From contig NZ_AP024883.1 in the NCBI RefSeq assembly GCF_024346955.1, forward strand, positions 2,108,001-2,172,000: a stretch of 64,000 bases of DNA. Reading direction: 5' to 3'. The notes under the pieces were generated by a model, which did not search any database, had not been told where the DNA came from, and was given only the letters and a program-made list of their open reading frames with translations. This DNA comes from Vibrio mangrovi (GTDB lineage Bacteria; Pseudomonadota; Gammaproteobacteria; Enterobacterales; Vibrionaceae). Positions within the stretch are counted from its first letter, which is position 1; every line of letters begins with the position of its first letter. Of this stretch, positions 44,503-55,430 are shown in pieces. Made by a program: the position numbers and the translations under genes.

Positions 44503-45312
44503 ATGAAATTGGTTAGTTTCAATATCAATGGACTCAGGGCTCGTCTTCATCAGTTACAGGCACTCATCGACAAGCACCAGCCTGATATCATCGGCCTTCA
44601 GGAGACTAAAGTTCACGACGAAGCGTTTCCGCTCACTGATCTGGAAAGCATGGGATATCAGGTTTTCTATTATGGTCAAAAAGCACACTATGGTGTTGCT
44701 TTACTCTGTAAACAAACACCACTCTCGGTACAATATGGATTCCCAGGTGATACGCCTGAGCACCAGAAACGGATGATCATGGCAACATTTCAGACTCAGG
44801 ATGGAAAACTTATTAGGGTCTTCAACGGCTATTTCCCTCAGGGCGATAATATTGCTCATGAGACAAAATTCCCCTATAAACGCCAGTTTTATCGGGATCT
44901 GATGGGTTACCTGTCTGATAATCACCAGCCAGATGAAAATCTTGTTGTCATGGGAGATGTCAACATCAGTCCGGTCGATCTGGACATCGGTATCGGAGAG
45001 GTGAACCGGAAACGCTGGCTGAAAACCGGCAAGTGTTCTTTCCAGCCGGAAGAGCGAGAGTGGTTTTCTGCCCTGCTAAACTGGGGATTTGTGGATACTT
45101 TCCGTCATCTTTACCCTGATGCCACAGAACAATATTCGTGGTTTGACTATCGTTCTCGTGGTTTTGATGATAATCGTGGACTCAGAATCGATGTTATCCT
45201 CGCAACGGCAGCACTTGCGCAGCAATGCCAGGAAGCAGGGATAGATTATGAATTGAGAGGGATAGAGAAATCGTCCGATCATGCACCGATCTGGAGCACT
45301 TTTGATCTTTGA
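44503..45312 (+). CDS. xthA: Exonuclease III
   Basis: 269 residues, single endonuclease/exonuclease/phosphatase domain. Residues include N7 in [10 protein letters not shown], Glu34 in GLQETKV, the '[13 protein letters not shown]' motif with Asp151/Asn153, and the terminal [11 protein letters not shown]…SSDHAPIW motif with Asp/His. It is the major AP endonuclease and a 3'-repair exonuclease. Length as in E. coli. A terminator follows at 45357-45382. Confidence 0.97.
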   Translation: MKLVSFNINGLRARLHQLQALIDKHQPDIIGLQETKVHDEAFPLTDLESMGYQVFYYGQKAHYGVALLCKQTPLSVQYGFPGDTPEHQKRMIMATFQTQDGKLIRVFNGYFPQGDNIAHETKFPYKRQFYRDLMGYLSDNHQPDENLVVMGDVNISPVDLDIGIGEVNRKRWLKTGKCSFQPEEREWFSALLNWGFVDTFRHLYPDATEQYSWFDYRSRGFDDNRGLRIDVILATAALAQQCQEAGIDYELRGIEKSSDHAPIWSTFDL

Positions 45313-45356
45313 TAAGAGCTCATCCTCAGTGATCTCAGCACTATAACCAAAGTCAT

Positions 45357-45382
45357 AAGGCCTCTTTTCCCGAGGCCTTTTC
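45357..45382 (+). terminator. Terminator after xthA
   Basis: AAGGCCTC…GAGGCCTT(TTCT), an 8-bp stem with a 7-nt loop, 44 nt after the stop codon, with a T-tract. Confidence 0.8.
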
Positions 45383-45430
45383 TATAAATTGCCGCCAGAC
45401 AACATTCCAGGGTATTCATTGAAGATCACA

Positions 45431-46114
45431 TTATGATCGTGGCCTCAGATGAGCCAGAAAACGTTTTTCTGCCCAACGGAATCCCCATAGAATCATAAAG
45501 CTCAGACACATATAGAAAACCCCGGCCGTCAGAAAAGCTTCAAATGGTGCGTAGTATCTGGCATTGACCAGCCTTGCCGCTCCGGTCAGATCGATAATCG
45601 TGATAATACCGGCAACCGCACTGCCATGAAGCATGAATATCGCTTCATTGCTGTAAGCCGGTAATACCCGCCGGAATGCACTGGGTAAAATGATCCGGTG
45701 GTATATTTTCCAGACACCCATTCCATAGGCTTTTCCCGCTTCAATTTCGCCTTTAGGAAGTCCGTTTATTGCACCGCGGATAATTTCAGCTGTATATGCA
45801 GATGTGTTCATCACAAATGAGACCAAAGCACAAAACCATGCATGTTCCCACAATGTTCCTTTAACCGGAAAAAACTGATCCATACCGTAGTAAATCAGAT
45901 ATAGCTGAACCAATAATGGTGTTCCCCGGAAAAAATAAATATATGCCCATGCCGGCCACACCAGAATTGGATTGGCACTATTACGGATGATTGCCAGAGG
46001 AAGTGCAATACAAAAGCCGATCACTAAAGATGCAGCCACTAGCCAGACCGTTGTCCACAACCCACTGAGGTAAGTCGGCATGCTTTCCGCAACCAATGAA
46101 AAGTCCATATTCAC
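45431..46114 (-). CDS. artM: Basic amino-acid ABC transporter permease ArtM
   Basis: 227 residues, five hydrophobic helices. The HisM-GltK-type permease motif 'EAGKAYGMGVWKIYHRIILP' (EAA loop that contacts the ATPase) is clear. The N-terminus begins MNMDFSLVAESMPTYLSGLW. It pairs with the ArtQ permease; the two ATGA-overlap by 4 nt. Last gene of the importer operon P-I-Q-M. Confidence 0.9.
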   Translation of the reverse strand: MNMDFSLVAESMPTYLSGLWTTVWLVAASLVIGFCIALPLAIIRNSANPILVWPAWAYIYFFRGTPLLVQLYLIYYGMDQFFPVKGTLWEHAWFCALVSFVMNTSAYTAEIIRGAINGLPKGEIEAGKAYGMGVWKIYHRIILPSAFRRVLPAYSNEAIFMLHGSAVAGIITIIDLTGAARLVNARYYAPFEAFLTAGVFYMCLSFMILWGFRWAEKRFLAHLRPRS

Positions 46115-46851
46115 CTCGTATGAAAGCTGTATTTCCGTTCAACATATTTCAGAATGCCGGTGGAAACACTGGTAAAAAAGAGAAAAATCACCGCAATCGT
46201 CATATAGAATGTAAATGGCATTTTCGTCGAACCGGCAGCCAGAGAACCTACTCGTACCATATCTTCCAGACCGATAATTGAAACCAGTGCCGTCGTTTTC
46301 AGTAAAACCAGCCAGTTATTGCCAAATCCCGGTAAAGCATGCCGTAGCATCTGGGGCAGAAGAATGCGCCGGAATGAAAGAAATGGTGTCATTCCATAAG
46401 CTTTTGCAGCTTCAAGCTCTCCCCGGTCTACGGCCAGAATCGCTCCCCGGAATGTCTCTGCCATATAGGCTCCGAAAATAAAGCCGATGGTCAATACTCC
46501 GGCAATAAAAGGGCTGACATCAATATAATCCGGCAGATAAGCAGTCCATTCATGCGAAGAATCAATATAAGAGAACCATTGATTCAACCACTCATTCACA
46601 TTATACAGACTGTTATTCAGGAAAATCTGACCACCGAAAAAAATCAGCATCATCAGAACCAGATCCGGAATTCCCCGAATAATAGTGGTGTAAAGTGTGG
46701 CAAGATAACGCGCCCAACGATGTGCAGAAAGCTTCGCCACTGCCCCCAGCAGTCCCAGTAATACTGCCAGTAGAAGTGACAGTAATGCGACTTCGATGGT
46801 CAGCATCGCACCATGAATGATAGAACCTTCATATCCCTTTAAATCCAGCAT
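46111..46851 (-). CDS. artQ: Basic amino-acid ABC transporter permease ArtQ
   Basis: 246 residues, five to six membrane helices, with the EAA loop 'EAAKAYGMTPFLSFRRILLP'. Forms the membrane channel with ArtM. 92 nt downstream of the binding-protein gene. Order and content are those of artPIQM or aotJQMP systems. Confidence 0.9.
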   Translation of the reverse strand: MLDLKGYEGSIIHGAMLTIEVALLSLLLAVLLGLLGAVAKLSAHRWARYLATLYTTIIRGIPDLVLMMLIFFGGQIFLNNSLYNVNEWLNQWFSYIDSSHEWTAYLPDYIDVSPFIAGVLTIGFIFGAYMAETFRGAILAVDRGELEAAKAYGMTPFLSFRRILLPQMLRHALPGFGNNWLVLLKTTALVSIIGLEDMVRVGSLAAGSTKMPFTFYMTIAVIFLFFTSVSTGILKYVERKYSFHTR

Positions 46852-46943
46852 TATGTTGACCCGTACATTGCTGCTGTATCCGGCAAGAAACCGACTCCAT
46901 TCCTGCCGCTACTTTATATCGTGTATAGACAAACGTTACTTTC

Positions 46944-47717
46944 CTACTCACCATAAACGTCATAATTGAAGTATTTGTCCTGAATTTTCTGATATACCCC
47001 ATTATGGCGCAGTGCCTGAATTGCCTGATTCAGCTTTTGGTTCAGGTCTTTATCCTGTTTGCGGGTTGCTATTCCGAATCCTTCACCAAACCATTTGGGG
47101 TCGGTCAGGGAAGGACCGACAAACTGATACTGTTCTCCCCCTTCTTTTTTCAGAACACCTTCTTCCAGTGCTGAAGCATCTCCCAATACCGCGTCAATTC
47201 GCCCGTTGGCTAAATCCAGATATGCTTCATCGAAAGATCCATACCGGACAATATCAACAGCATCCCCATAGTTATCCGTCAAATACCGATCATGCGTGGT
47301 TGCCCGCTGAACACCAATTTTCACTCCTTTCAAACCGGCTTGGGTAAATTCGATTTGTTTCCCTTTACGGGCAATAAATTTATTCGGAATCAGCGCATAC
47401 TTCTGGGTAAAATCGACTTTTCTTTTTCGCTCTTCCGTAATCGACATGGCTGCAATAATCGCATCGTATTTACGTGCCAGCAGAGATGGAATAATGCCAT
47501 CCCAGTCTTGTGGCACAATTTTACATTTCACGTCCATTTCCCGGCACAATGCATTTGCCATATCAACATCAAACCCTTGCAGAGAACCGTCAGCTTCAGT
47601 CCAGCTAAACGGCGGATAAGCCCCTTCGATACCAAAACGAACCGTATGCCACTCTTTTGCCTGAACATAGCCTGCAGATATAACAAGCCCTGCCGCGATC
47701 ACCAACCATGTTTTCAT
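46944..47717 (-). CDS. artI: Basic amino-acid ABC transporter substrate-binding protein
   Basis: 257 residues. Signal peptide (MKTWLVIAAGLVISAGYVQA). Cluster-F-type periplasmic binding protein: 'VRFGIEGAYPPFSWTEADGSL', then GFDVDMANALCREM, the PQDWDGIIPSLLARKYDAI strand and the 'GVQRATTHDRYL' hinge. Acidic and aromatic residues at these positions are typical of Arg/Lys/His/Orn binders. Which of the four amino acids is preferred cannot be read. Between artP and artQ. Confidence 0.9.
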   Translation of the reverse strand: MKTWLVIAAGLVISAGYVQAKEWHTVRFGIEGAYPPFSWTEADGSLQGFDVDMANALCREMDVKCKIVPQDWDGIIPSLLARKYDAIIAAMSITEERKRKVDFTQKYALIPNKFIARKGKQIEFTQAGLKGVKIGVQRATTHDRYLTDNYGDAVDIVRYGSFDEAYLDLANGRIDAVLGDASALEEGVLKKEGGEQYQFVGPSLTDPKWFGEGFGIATRKQDKDLNQKLNQAIQALRHNGVYQKIQDKYFNYDVYGE

Positions 47718-47799
47718 ATCATGCTCCTTTGACGTCGATACCAGTGATTGTATTTATTTTCTCCGGAATGGATTTCTCCGTTATCCGTTGATGATTCAA

Positions 47800-48570
47800 C
47801 TAATAGACCGAAGAGATAAACTGCCGGAGTCTTTCCGATTCCGGTTGAGTAAAAAGTTTTGCCGGACTTCCCTGCTCTTCCACAAGTCCCTGATGCAGAA
47901 ACATGACATGGCTGGAAATATCGCGGGCGAAAGTCATTTCATGTGTCACCAGCAACATTGTCCGGCCTTCCCCGGCCAGATCACGCATTACACCAAGAAC
48001 TTCACCAACCAGTTCAGGATCGAGTGCTGATGTCGGCTCATCAAACAACATTACTTCAGGTTCAACAGCCAAAGCCCTGGCGATTGCAGCCCGTTGCTGC
48101 TGACCGCCGGAAAGATGGTGGGGATAGTAATCTTTCCGGTCATAAACCCCCACTTTTTGTAGTAAACGCTCTGCTTTCTCAATCGCTTCTTTTTTTGCGA
48201 CACCCAGAACATGAACAGGCGCTTCAATCACATTCTCCAGTACCGTCATATGTGACCATAAGTTGAATCCCTGAAAGACCATCGCCAAGCGTGAGCGAAT
48301 ACGCTGAACCTGCCTCCCGTTTGCCGGGAATAAATGACCGAGCCGATCTGCTTTCATGTCGATCATTTCACCATTCACCCAGATTTCTCCGGCAGTTGGC
48401 ACTTCCAGCAAATTGATACATCTCAGAAAGGTACTTTTTCCCGAACCGGAAGAACCGATAATTGAAATCACATCCCCTTTGAAAGCCTGTAAAGAGATCC
48501 CTTTCAGCACTTCATTCTGACCAAACGTTTTATGCAAATTTTTTATATGTAACGCAGGTATGTCATCCAT
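47800..48570 (-). CDS. artP: Basic amino-acid ABC transporter ATPase ArtP
   Basis: 256 residues. Walker A GSSGSGKST (residues 39-47), Q-loop, signature LSGGQQQRAAIARAL, Walker B VMLFDEPTSALD and H-loop VTHEM. HisP/ArtP type, first gene of the operon, 82 nt upstream of the binding protein. It powers import of arginine or related amino acids at the inner membrane. Confidence 0.92.
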   Translation of the reverse strand: MDDIPALHIKNLHKTFGQNEVLKGISLQAFKGDVISIIGSSGSGKSTFLRCINLLEVPTAGEIWVNGEMIDMKADRLGHLFPANGRQVQRIRSRLAMVFQGFNLWSHMTVLENVIEAPVHVLGVAKKEAIEKAERLLQKVGVYDRKDYYPHHLSGGQQQRAAIARALAVEPEVMLFDEPTSALDPELVGEVLGVMRDLAGEGRTMLLVTHEMTFARDISSHVMFLHQGLVEEQGSPAKLFTQPESERLRQFISSVY

Positions 48571-49199
48571 GTGCCATCGCTCCTTTGACTAGAACTTACT
48601 CACATTAGTCGTTACTGATATAAAACCTAGCACCCGATATCACAACACGCAATAAACAGCGCTCCAGATTTACTGGTTATAAATATTACAAGTCCCGACA
48701 GTCATCATTCGGTAAACAGCACCATTCATCATATATCAACCGGATAAACTGGCAGGGATGGGATAAATTTCATATTAGTGAGGTTTTATTTCTATCGATA
48801 TCACAGACATAGGTTCATATAACCGTGTATAACAGACCATCAGAGTTAATCCATCCTTTCCATCAGAGATCGTCTATGCTTAGGGGATAAATTCAGAGGC
48901 GATATCTCAACGTTTAACCGACTGTTCTGGTCAATATGACATCAAAGTTTATTCCTTTTTTTTAAGTTTTATTGATTTAGTTTAAGGTTTATGTGTTTTT
49001 TTTATCCTAAGCTACAGTCAATACGATGAGGTTCGTGGTAAGAGTCGCAATATCATTAGTCAAGCTGACGAATATTGTCAGGTGGTCAATCATATTGTTA
49101 TTCGAAGAGTGTGCTGATTTCTTCCTCAACAGGAAGGCAAGTTAGCTCAACAGCTAGATCAGTACGTGTTTTTCTCTACTATATAAAGGTAGGTATATC
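48571..49199. other. Divergent promoter region, artP / pflB
   Basis: 629 bases without a supported gene. It must hold the pflB promoters, which in other bacteria are ArcA- and FNR-controlled; only an imperfect TTGAT half-site (near 48971) is visible. Short runs of T near 48955-49005 are typical of AT-rich promoters. No focA gene is present. Confidence 0.45.
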
Positions 49200-51476
49200 A
49201 TGGCAGAGCAATTTGCTAAAGCTTGGGAAGGTTTTGTCGCAGGAGACTGGCAAAACGAAGTTAACGTTCGTGATTTTATTCAAAAGAACTACACGCCTTA
49301 TGAAGGTGACGAGTCTTTCCTGGTTTCTGAAGGTACCGAAGCAACCAAATCTCTTTGGTCAGCCGTCATGGAAGGTATCAAGAAAGAGAACTCAACTCAC
49401 GCTCCTGTTGATTTTGACACTTCCGTTATTTCTACCATCACTGCACACGATGCGGGTTACATCAATAAAGATCTTGAAACAATCGTTGGTCTCCAGACTG
49501 AAGCGCCTTTAAAACGCGCCATCATTCCAAACGGTGGTATCCGTATGGTCGAAGGCTCATGTCAGGCTTATGGACGTGAACTGGATCCTCAAGTTAAGAA
49601 AATCTTTACTGAATACCGTAAAACACACAATCAGGGTGTATTCGATATCTATACTCCTGAAATCATGAAATGTCGTAAGTCTGGTGTATTGACTGGTCTT
49701 CCTGATGCTTATGGCCGTGGCCGTATCATTGGTGACTACCGTCGTATCGCTCTGTACGGTATCGACTTCCTGATGAAAGATAAATTTGCTCAGTTCACTT
49801 CACTGCAAGAAAAATTTGAAGCCGGTGAAGATCTGCATATGACTATGCAGCTACGTGAAGAAATCGCAGAACAACACCGTGCACTAGCTCAAATCAAAGA
49901 AATGGCAGCTAAATATGGCTGTGACATTTCCCGTCCGGCTGAAACAGCTCAGGAAGCAATTCAGTGGACTTACTTCGGTTATCTGGCTGCTGTGAAATCT
50001 CAAAACGGTGCAGCAATGTCTCTGGGCCGGACTTCTACATTCCTGGATATCTTCCTGGAACGTGATATTGCAGCAGGCAAACTGACTGAAGAAGGCGCTC
50101 AGGAAATGATCGACCACTTCGTCATGAAACTGCGTATGGTCCGTTTCCTACGTACACCTGAATATGATGAGCTATTCTCAGGCGACCCAATCTGGGCAAC
50201 AGAATCTCTGGGTGGTATGGGCATTGACGGACGGACACTGGTTACTCGTACCAACTTCCGTTTCCTGAACAGCCTGTACACAATGGGTCCATCACCAGAG
50301 CCAAACATTACTGTTCTTTGGTCAGAGCAACTGCCTGAAGGCTTTAAACGTTTCTGTGCAAAAGTATCTATCGATACATCATCAATTCAGTATGAAAATG
50401 ATGATTTGATGCGTCCTGACTTCGAGTCTGATGATTATGCGATTGCATGTTGCGTATCTCCAATGGTTGTTGGTAAGCAAATGCAGTTCTTCGGTGCTCG
50501 TGCTAACCTGGCAAAAACCATGCTGTACACCATTAACGGTGGTGTCGATGAGAAACTGAAAATTCAGGTTGGTCCGAAACTAGGAAAAATCACTTCTGAA
50601 GTTCTGGACTACGATGAACTATGGGAAAAAATGGATCACTTCATGGACTGGCTGGCAAAACAGTATGTCACTGCTCTGAATGCGATTCACTTTATGCATG
50701 ACAAGTACAGCTACGAAGCATCACTGATGGCATTACATGACCTTAATGTGACGCGGACAATGGCTTGTGGTATTGCTGGTCTTTCTGTTGCAGCTGACTC
50801 CCTGTCTGCAATCAAATATGCGAAAGTAACTCCAATTCGTGATGAAGATGGCATCGCTGTCGACTTCAAAATTGAAGGTGACTATCCTAAATTTGGTAAC
50901 AATGATCCACGTGTTGATGACATCGCATGTCAACTTGTTGAAGTATTCATGAACAAAATCCGTTCACTGAAAACTTACCGCAACGCGATTCCTACACAGT
51001 CAATCCTGACAATTACCTCTAACGTTGTTTACGGTAAGAAAACAGGGAATACACCTGACGGACGTCGTGCCGGTGCACCATTTGCACCTGGTGCAAACCC
51101 AATGCATGGCCGTGATGAAAAAGGCGCTGTGGCATCACTGACCTCTGTTGGTAAACTGCCATTTGCTCACGCCAAAGATGGTATCTCTTATACCTTCTCA
51201 ATCGTGCCGAATGCTCTGGGTAAAGATAACGATGCACAACGTTCTAATCTTGCTGGTCTGATGGATGGTTATTTCCACCATGAAACTGGTATTGAAGGTG
51301 GTCAACACCTGAACGTGAACGTTCTGAACCGTGAAACACTGGAAGATGCTGTGAAACACCCAGAGAAGTATCCACAGCTGACTATTCGTGTATCAGGTTA
51401 CGCTGTTCGCTTCAATTCACTGACAGCAGAACAACAAGCTGACGTTATTGCACGTACATTTACTGAATCACTTTAA
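49200..51476 (+). CDS. pflB: Formate C-acetyltransferase (pyruvate formate-lyase)
   Basis: 758 residues. Catalytic Cys417-Cys418 (in [14 protein letters not shown]) and the glycyl-radical motif [10 protein letters not shown] with radical Gly733, 26 residues from the C-terminus, both as in E. coli PflB. It cleaves pyruvate to formate and acetyl-CoA without oxygen. ATG at 49200 has AAAGGTAGG upstream. The usual focA formate channel is missing in front, and the activase gene pflA lies 2.3 kb away behind an inverted chemoreceptor gene. Terminator follows at once. Confidence 0.97.
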   Translation: MAEQFAKAWEGFVAGDWQNEVNVRDFIQKNYTPYEGDESFLVSEGTEATKSLWSAVMEGIKKENSTHAPVDFDTSVISTITAHDAGYINKDLETIVGLQTEAPLKRAIIPNGGIRMVEGSCQAYGRELDPQVKKIFTEYRKTHNQGVFDIYTPEIMKCRKSGVLTGLPDAYGRGRIIGDYRRIALYGIDFLMKDKFAQFTSLQEKFEAGEDLHMTMQLREEIAEQHRALAQIKEMAAKYGCDISRPAETAQEAIQWTYFGYLAAVKSQNGAAMSLGRTSTFLDIFLERDIAAGKLTEEGAQEMIDHFVMKLRMVRFLRTPEYDELFSGDPIWATESLGGMGIDGRTLVTRTNFRFLNSLYTMGPSPEPNITVLWSEQLPEGFKRFCAKVSIDTSSIQYENDDLMRPDFESDDYAIACCVSPMVVGKQMQFFGARANLAKTMLYTINGGVDEKLKIQVGPKLGKITSEVLDYDELWEKMDHFMDWLAKQYVTALNAIHFMHDKYSYEASLMALHDLNVTRTMACGIAGLSVAADSLSAIKYAKVTPIRDEDGIAVDFKIEGDYPKFGNNDPRVDDIACQLVEVFMNKIRSLKTYRNAIPTQSILTITSNVVYGKKTGNTPDGRRAGAPFAPGANPMHGRDEKGAVASLTSVGKLPFAHAKDGISYTFSIVPNALGKDNDAQRSNLAGLMDGYFHHETGIEGGQHLNVNVLNRETLEDAVKHPEKYPQLTIRVSGYAVRFNSLTAEQQADVIARTFTESL

Positions 51477-51493
51477 TGATTCAGTCATGACAG

Positions 51494-51520
51494 AAAAAGC
51501 TCCCCAAGGGGAGCTTTTTA
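51494..51520 (+). terminator. Terminator after pflB
   Basis: AAAAGCTCCCC and GGGGAGCTTTTT form an 11-bp stem with a 3-nt loop and a T-tract, 18 nt past the stop codon; serves the convergent chemoreceptor gene as well. Confidence 0.88.
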
Positions 51521-51539
51521 TTGCCCGTAAAATTGAATC

Positions 51540-53420
51540 TTATACCGTGAAACGCTGGCAATCCTCAGAGAGGCTGGTTGAACGTCGGTCCACTACTTTA
51601 CTGGTTTCTCTGAGTCTTTCATTATTCTCTTCCAGGTTTTTCATCGAAGATGAAATCTGAACCATACTATCAGCCATTGAATGGCTGGTTACTGCAAGTT
51701 CTTTTATTGATTCAAAAATCACTTCGGTCTGACTTGCGGCTTCGCTGGCTTTTTCAGTAATGTGAGAAAGGGCCTGTATAGCTTCCTGTCCTTGTTCCTG
51801 TCCCCGCTTCATCGAATCTTCCGACTGACCGATATACTGGATCACTTCCGCACTTTCACGTTTCATCGTCTCAATGGTGTCGGTTATTTCTGTCACTGCA
51901 TCGACTGTTTTAACTGCCAGATTCCGGACTTCATCCGCAACCACAGCAAACCCTCGTCCCTGCTCTCCGGCCCGTGCAGCTTCAATCGCTGCATTTAAAG
52001 CCAGTAAATTGGTCTGTTCAGCAATACCATTGATAATTTCCATCACTGAATCAACTTTCTCAGAAGCAGCTTCAAGTTGTTGGATATGTCCGGCAGCTGA
52101 ACTCAGAATATTTCCAACGTCCTGAAGTGACTGGATTGCTGCTTCAATAATCTCCCCACCTTCTTGCGCTGCCGAGGTCGATGCTTTACTCACATCAGCA
52201 ACAAACTCAAGTGAGTTGCTTACTTCCTGGGTCGTCACACTCACTTCTTCCGTAGCAGAAGCAAGTAAATCGGTTTGTCGGATAATTTCTGTCTGCGCAA
52301 ACACTAGTTGGTCCAGACCATGATTTAAATCTGCAGCATCCCCGGAAAGTGCCTGACTGTTCTTTTGTACCTGATTGACCAGCAAACCTAAATGCTCACA
52401 ACTTTCATTCAGAGCTACAGCCAGTTGATTAAACTCATCCTGTTGATTCGCCGTGAGATGCAAACGCCGAGATAAATCCCCTTGAGACAGAGCATCCAGA
52501 AATGTTTTTGTCTGTGTGAGAGAGCGAGTTAAAGACAATCTAAGGGTAACAAAAATTGTAATAGTGATTACAGCAAGTGCTGCGCAAGCTGCCATGACTG
52601 ACCATAATGTTTGAGTCGCTTCCCGATGAGCTGTCTGTTGATAATCCCTGCTGACTGATTTCAGTTTATCCGAAACATTGTGGATTAGTTCCTGAGCAGC
52701 TTGTTCTGATGCTGCCAGTTCCATCTCATAATTTTTAGCTTGCTGAGATAATTCACCGACACGGGCAAAGGTCTGTTTAAACTGATCGACTTCAGACTGA
52801 TAACTTGCCAATGCAGCATACAGCTTAGATGTATTGATAAACATCGCCATGGCACGATTGAATAGCTTAAGATTTTTTTCATTTGGTGACAGCAGATAAT
52901 TCTGCTGAGATTTGATCATTGCCCGAAAATCAGAACGAATAGTGACCATACCGGTTTCTTCAATTTTTGCTTCTATCTGTTCTGCCAACCGGGCAAGTTC
53001 CCCCTGTTTTCCTTCACTGACACTAAATCCCAATTCAGTCTTGATAGTCAGCCAAGGGCGCATTGCACTTTCAAACCGGGAAATAGCCTCAAGGAGAGAT
53101 TCACTTTCACTTGCAAAATCAACACCTTTCAGAAAACTTACATCTTTATCGATATCAGTCGCCAATGATGTTAGTAACTCAGTTACACGGGGAACATCTT
53201 TAATCCTGATATTTCCTCTTTCAGCAGCCAGAGATAACAGTTTTGCCTGAGAAGCGAATAAAGTTGTGGTTCCCTGAGAAATATCTCCACTTTGCTCATA
53301 TTGCGAAGTCATGGTAGATAATTTCTGCGCTATAAATAGCCCCATTGATAAAAAACCAAGACATAACACAATAATAAAAATAGTAATTTTCTGCTTTTGC
53401 GATAACTTCAGTACATCCAT
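51540..53420 (-). CDS. Methyl-accepting chemotaxis protein
   Basis: 626 residues. N-terminal transmembrane helix (~10-32), a ~240-residue periplasmic helical sensor (all-helical, rich in Ser/Glu, no PAS or Cache wording), a second helix (~272-294), HAMP (~295-350) and the cytoplasmic signalling hairpin with its conserved tip '[32 protein letters not shown]'. The ligand is unknown. It reports to the CheA/W array. It lies inverted between pflB and pflA, which are normally adjacent in function, so it may be an insertion into the original pfl region. Confidence 0.92.
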   Translation of the reverse strand: MDVLKLSQKQKITIFIIVLCLGFLSMGLFIAQKLSTMTSQYEQSGDISQGTTTLFASQAKLLSLAAERGNIRIKDVPRVTELLTSLATDIDKDVSFLKGVDFASESESLLEAISRFESAMRPWLTIKTELGFSVSEGKQGELARLAEQIEAKIEETGMVTIRSDFRAMIKSQQNYLLSPNEKNLKLFNRAMAMFINTSKLYAALASYQSEVDQFKQTFARVGELSQQAKNYEMELAASEQAAQELIHNVSDKLKSVSRDYQQTAHREATQTLWSVMAACAALAVITITIFVTLRLSLTRSLTQTKTFLDALSQGDLSRRLHLTANQQDEFNQLAVALNESCEHLGLLVNQVQKNSQALSGDAADLNHGLDQLVFAQTEIIRQTDLLASATEEVSVTTQEVSNSLEFVADVSKASTSAAQEGGEIIEAAIQSLQDVGNILSSAAGHIQQLEAASEKVDSVMEIINGIAEQTNLLALNAAIEAARAGEQGRGFAVVADEVRNLAVKTVDAVTEITDTIETMKRESAEVIQYIGQSEDSMKRGQEQGQEAIQALSHITEKASEAASQTEVIFESIKELAVTSHSMADSMVQISSSMKNLEENNERLRETSKVVDRRSTSLSEDCQRFTV

Positions 53421-53749
53421 GACACGATATCCTTAACACTAAACCAGAGTGGCCCAAAACGACGACAATTAATTATTATCAATAAATTTTACTAGTATTA
53501 ACAAATTTATTACACATATCACAAAATTACTATTTTTTTATGCTGTTCAGAGCTTCTGGTGTAAATCAATACTCCCCTTTTCACTGAACCATCCATGCCA
53601 CATGAAAAGGGATGATATTTTTATTGTCTGTTCCCCGACATCAGTCCACTGAAAACCCGGTGGCTCCAGTGTCACCTGACGACTTAGGTATATATAATCT
53701 CATGGAAATGTAATAAAATAACGGGTAAATCCTTCAAAGAGAAATCATC
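53421..53749. other. Divergent promoter region, chemoreceptor / pflA
   Basis: 329 bases, AT-rich near the chemoreceptor end. Presumably carries the promoters of both genes. No recognisable operator. Confidence 0.4.
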
Positions 53750-54490
53750 ATGTCAACTCTAGGTCGTATCCATTCTTTTGAGACATGTGGCACCGTTGAT
53801 GGCCCAGGTATTCGTTTCATCGTTTTCATGCAAGGGTGCCTGATGCGCTGTATGTATTGTCATAACCGGGACACCTGGGATACACATGCCGGTAAACTCA
53901 TTTCCGTTGAAGACATCATCAAAGAAGCAAAATCTTACCGTCATTTTATGAATGCATCCGGGGGAGGTGTAACCTGTTCTGGAGGCGAAGCCATCCTGCA
54001 GCCTGAGTTTGTCAGGGATTTTTTCAGGGCCGCTAAGGCCGAGGGAATGCATACCTGCCTTGATACCAACGGGTATGTCCGCAAACATACCCCGGTTATC
54101 GATGAACTACTCGAAGTCACCGATTTAGTGATGCTTGATATCAAACATATGCAGGATGAGATCCACCAGAAACTGATTGGTGTATCTAATCATCGCACTT
54201 TAGATTTCGCTCGCTATCTGCATAAAATCGGCCAGACAACATGGATTCGCTATGTAATCGTCCCCGGATATACCGATGATGAGGAAGCTGCCCATATGCT
54301 GGGGCGTTTCATTCAGGATATGGATAACATTGAAAAAATAGAACTGTTACCATACCACAAGCTAGGCGCACACAAATGGGAAGCCATGGGTATCGATTAT
54401 CCTCTCGAAGGTGTGAACCCGCCCTCGAAAGATACAATGGATAATATTGTTTCTATCCTGAGTCAGTACCATTCCAACGTGAAGTATTAA
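53750..54490 (+). CDS. pflA: Pyruvate formate-lyase activating enzyme
   Basis: 246 residues. Radical-SAM CxxxCxxC motif at Cys30-Cys34-Cys37 ([17 protein letters not shown]), followed by the GGxTCSGGE motif ([11 protein letters not shown]) and the C-terminal '[15 protein letters not shown]' region. It abstracts a hydrogen from Gly733 of PflB using S-adenosylmethionine. ATG at 53750 follows AAAGAG. Length equals E. coli PflA. Confidence 0.97.
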   Translation: MSTLGRIHSFETCGTVDGPGIRFIVFMQGCLMRCMYCHNRDTWDTHAGKLISVEDIIKEAKSYRHFMNASGGGVTCSGGEAILQPEFVRDFFRAAKAEGMHTCLDTNGYVRKHTPVIDELLEVTDLVMLDIKHMQDEIHQKLIGVSNHRTLDFARYLHKIGQTTWIRYVIVPGYTDDEEAAHMLGRFIQDMDNIEKIELLPYHKLGAHKWEAMGIDYPLEGVNPPSKDTMDNIVSILSQYHSNVKY

Positions 54491-54647
54491 ACACCGAAAG
54501 CTACGTTTACCGGGGTATCAAGCCCAAATAAACCCCGGTCATCCAGACATATAAATCGATAAAATCCGTGTTGAGATCATGTTTCAGGCACACAATTAAC
54601 GTTACTCTACTGATAACAACCTTTAATCATTCGAGTAGGAATTTGCT

Positions 54648-55148
54648 ATGGAAATGACCAATGCTCAACGCCTCATCCTATCCAATCAATACTTGCTGAT
54701 GTCCCAGCTTGATCCGGCGAATGCTGAAAAATATAAACGCTTTCAAACTATTATTGAACGCGGTTATGAACTGCATATGCGGGAATTAAATAAAGAGTTC
54801 GGCTGTATGCCGGAGAAACAATGTAGTGAAATCATCAATATCATGGAAATGTACCATGCTATGCAAGAGTCTTATAAACTGCTGACAGAGTCTGACCAAG
54901 CTGAAATCGATGCAAGACGTTTGCAGTTTTTGGGCTTTGATTTATCAACAGAAGCTCAGTTTGTTCACTATGTCCGTTTTCTGGTCAACTCAGAAAACTT
55001 ATACCCACAATTTGAGCAGGGCGAGCATCAGTTTAACAGCCAGGTTCCGATGTTAGATAAATACCGCCGGATGGCAGCCAAATGGCACACTTGCCCCCGT
55101 CAATACCACCTCTCTGTTGCTGAGTTTCAGCAAATTTTTAACGCTTAA
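54648..55148 (+). CDS. yfbU: YfbU family protein
   Basis: 166 residues. The start [20 protein letters not shown], then [21 protein letters not shown], the DIMEMYHA-like [10 protein letters not shown] segment, [14 protein letters not shown], and ending [11 protein letters not shown] match the YfbU family closely. It is a conserved cytoplasmic all-helical protein. Function unknown, though E. coli YfbU has been linked to programmed cell death under stress. A hairpin lies just downstream (55160-55186). It precedes the prkA operon by 280 bp. Confidence 0.92.
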   Translation: MEMTNAQRLILSNQYLLMSQLDPANAEKYKRFQTIIERGYELHMRELNKEFGCMPEKQCSEIINIMEMYHAMQESYKLLTESDQAEIDARRLQFLGFDLSTEAQFVHYVRFLVNSENLYPQFEQGEHQFNSQVPMLDKYRRMAAKWHTCPRQYHLSVAEFQQIFNA

Positions 55149-55430
55149 TGGCTCTAGTTCCGGACTACAAATCATCTGTAGTCCGGGCAAAAATTAATAT
55201 TTTCTTTAATAAAACTTCTCTTTTCCATATACCTGCAGCCCTAAAATTTTGTTAAATTAGTAAAACATTCATTTAACAAATTATTCAAAGTCCAGGAATC
55301 TCTTAAGTTAATCTTTTAATTAAACACATATTTTTTAAGCAAAATTGCTAATTAGGGACTAGTCTTAAAGAGTGTGCGATTTGTGTTGAAGCGTTGACAT
55401 GTCATTAAGACATTTTAGAGGGAATGAGCC
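55149..55430. other. prkA upstream region
   Basis: 282 bases, AT-rich after the yfbU hairpin. Probably holds the promoter of the prkA-yeaH-ycgB operon, which is sigma-S dependent in E. coli; no sigma-S-specific element can be proved. Confidence 0.35.
55160..55186 (+). terminator. Hairpin after yfbU
   Basis: CCGGACTACA and TGTAGTCCGG form a perfect 10-bp stem with a 7-nt loop 12 nt past the yfbU stop codon. Only a weak A/T tract follows, so it is a likely but not classical terminator. Confidence 0.6.

Noticed and set aside
49075..49512. Open frame overlapping the start of pflB
   Set aside because: Out-of-frame shadow of the first pflB codons; no Shine-Dalgarno.
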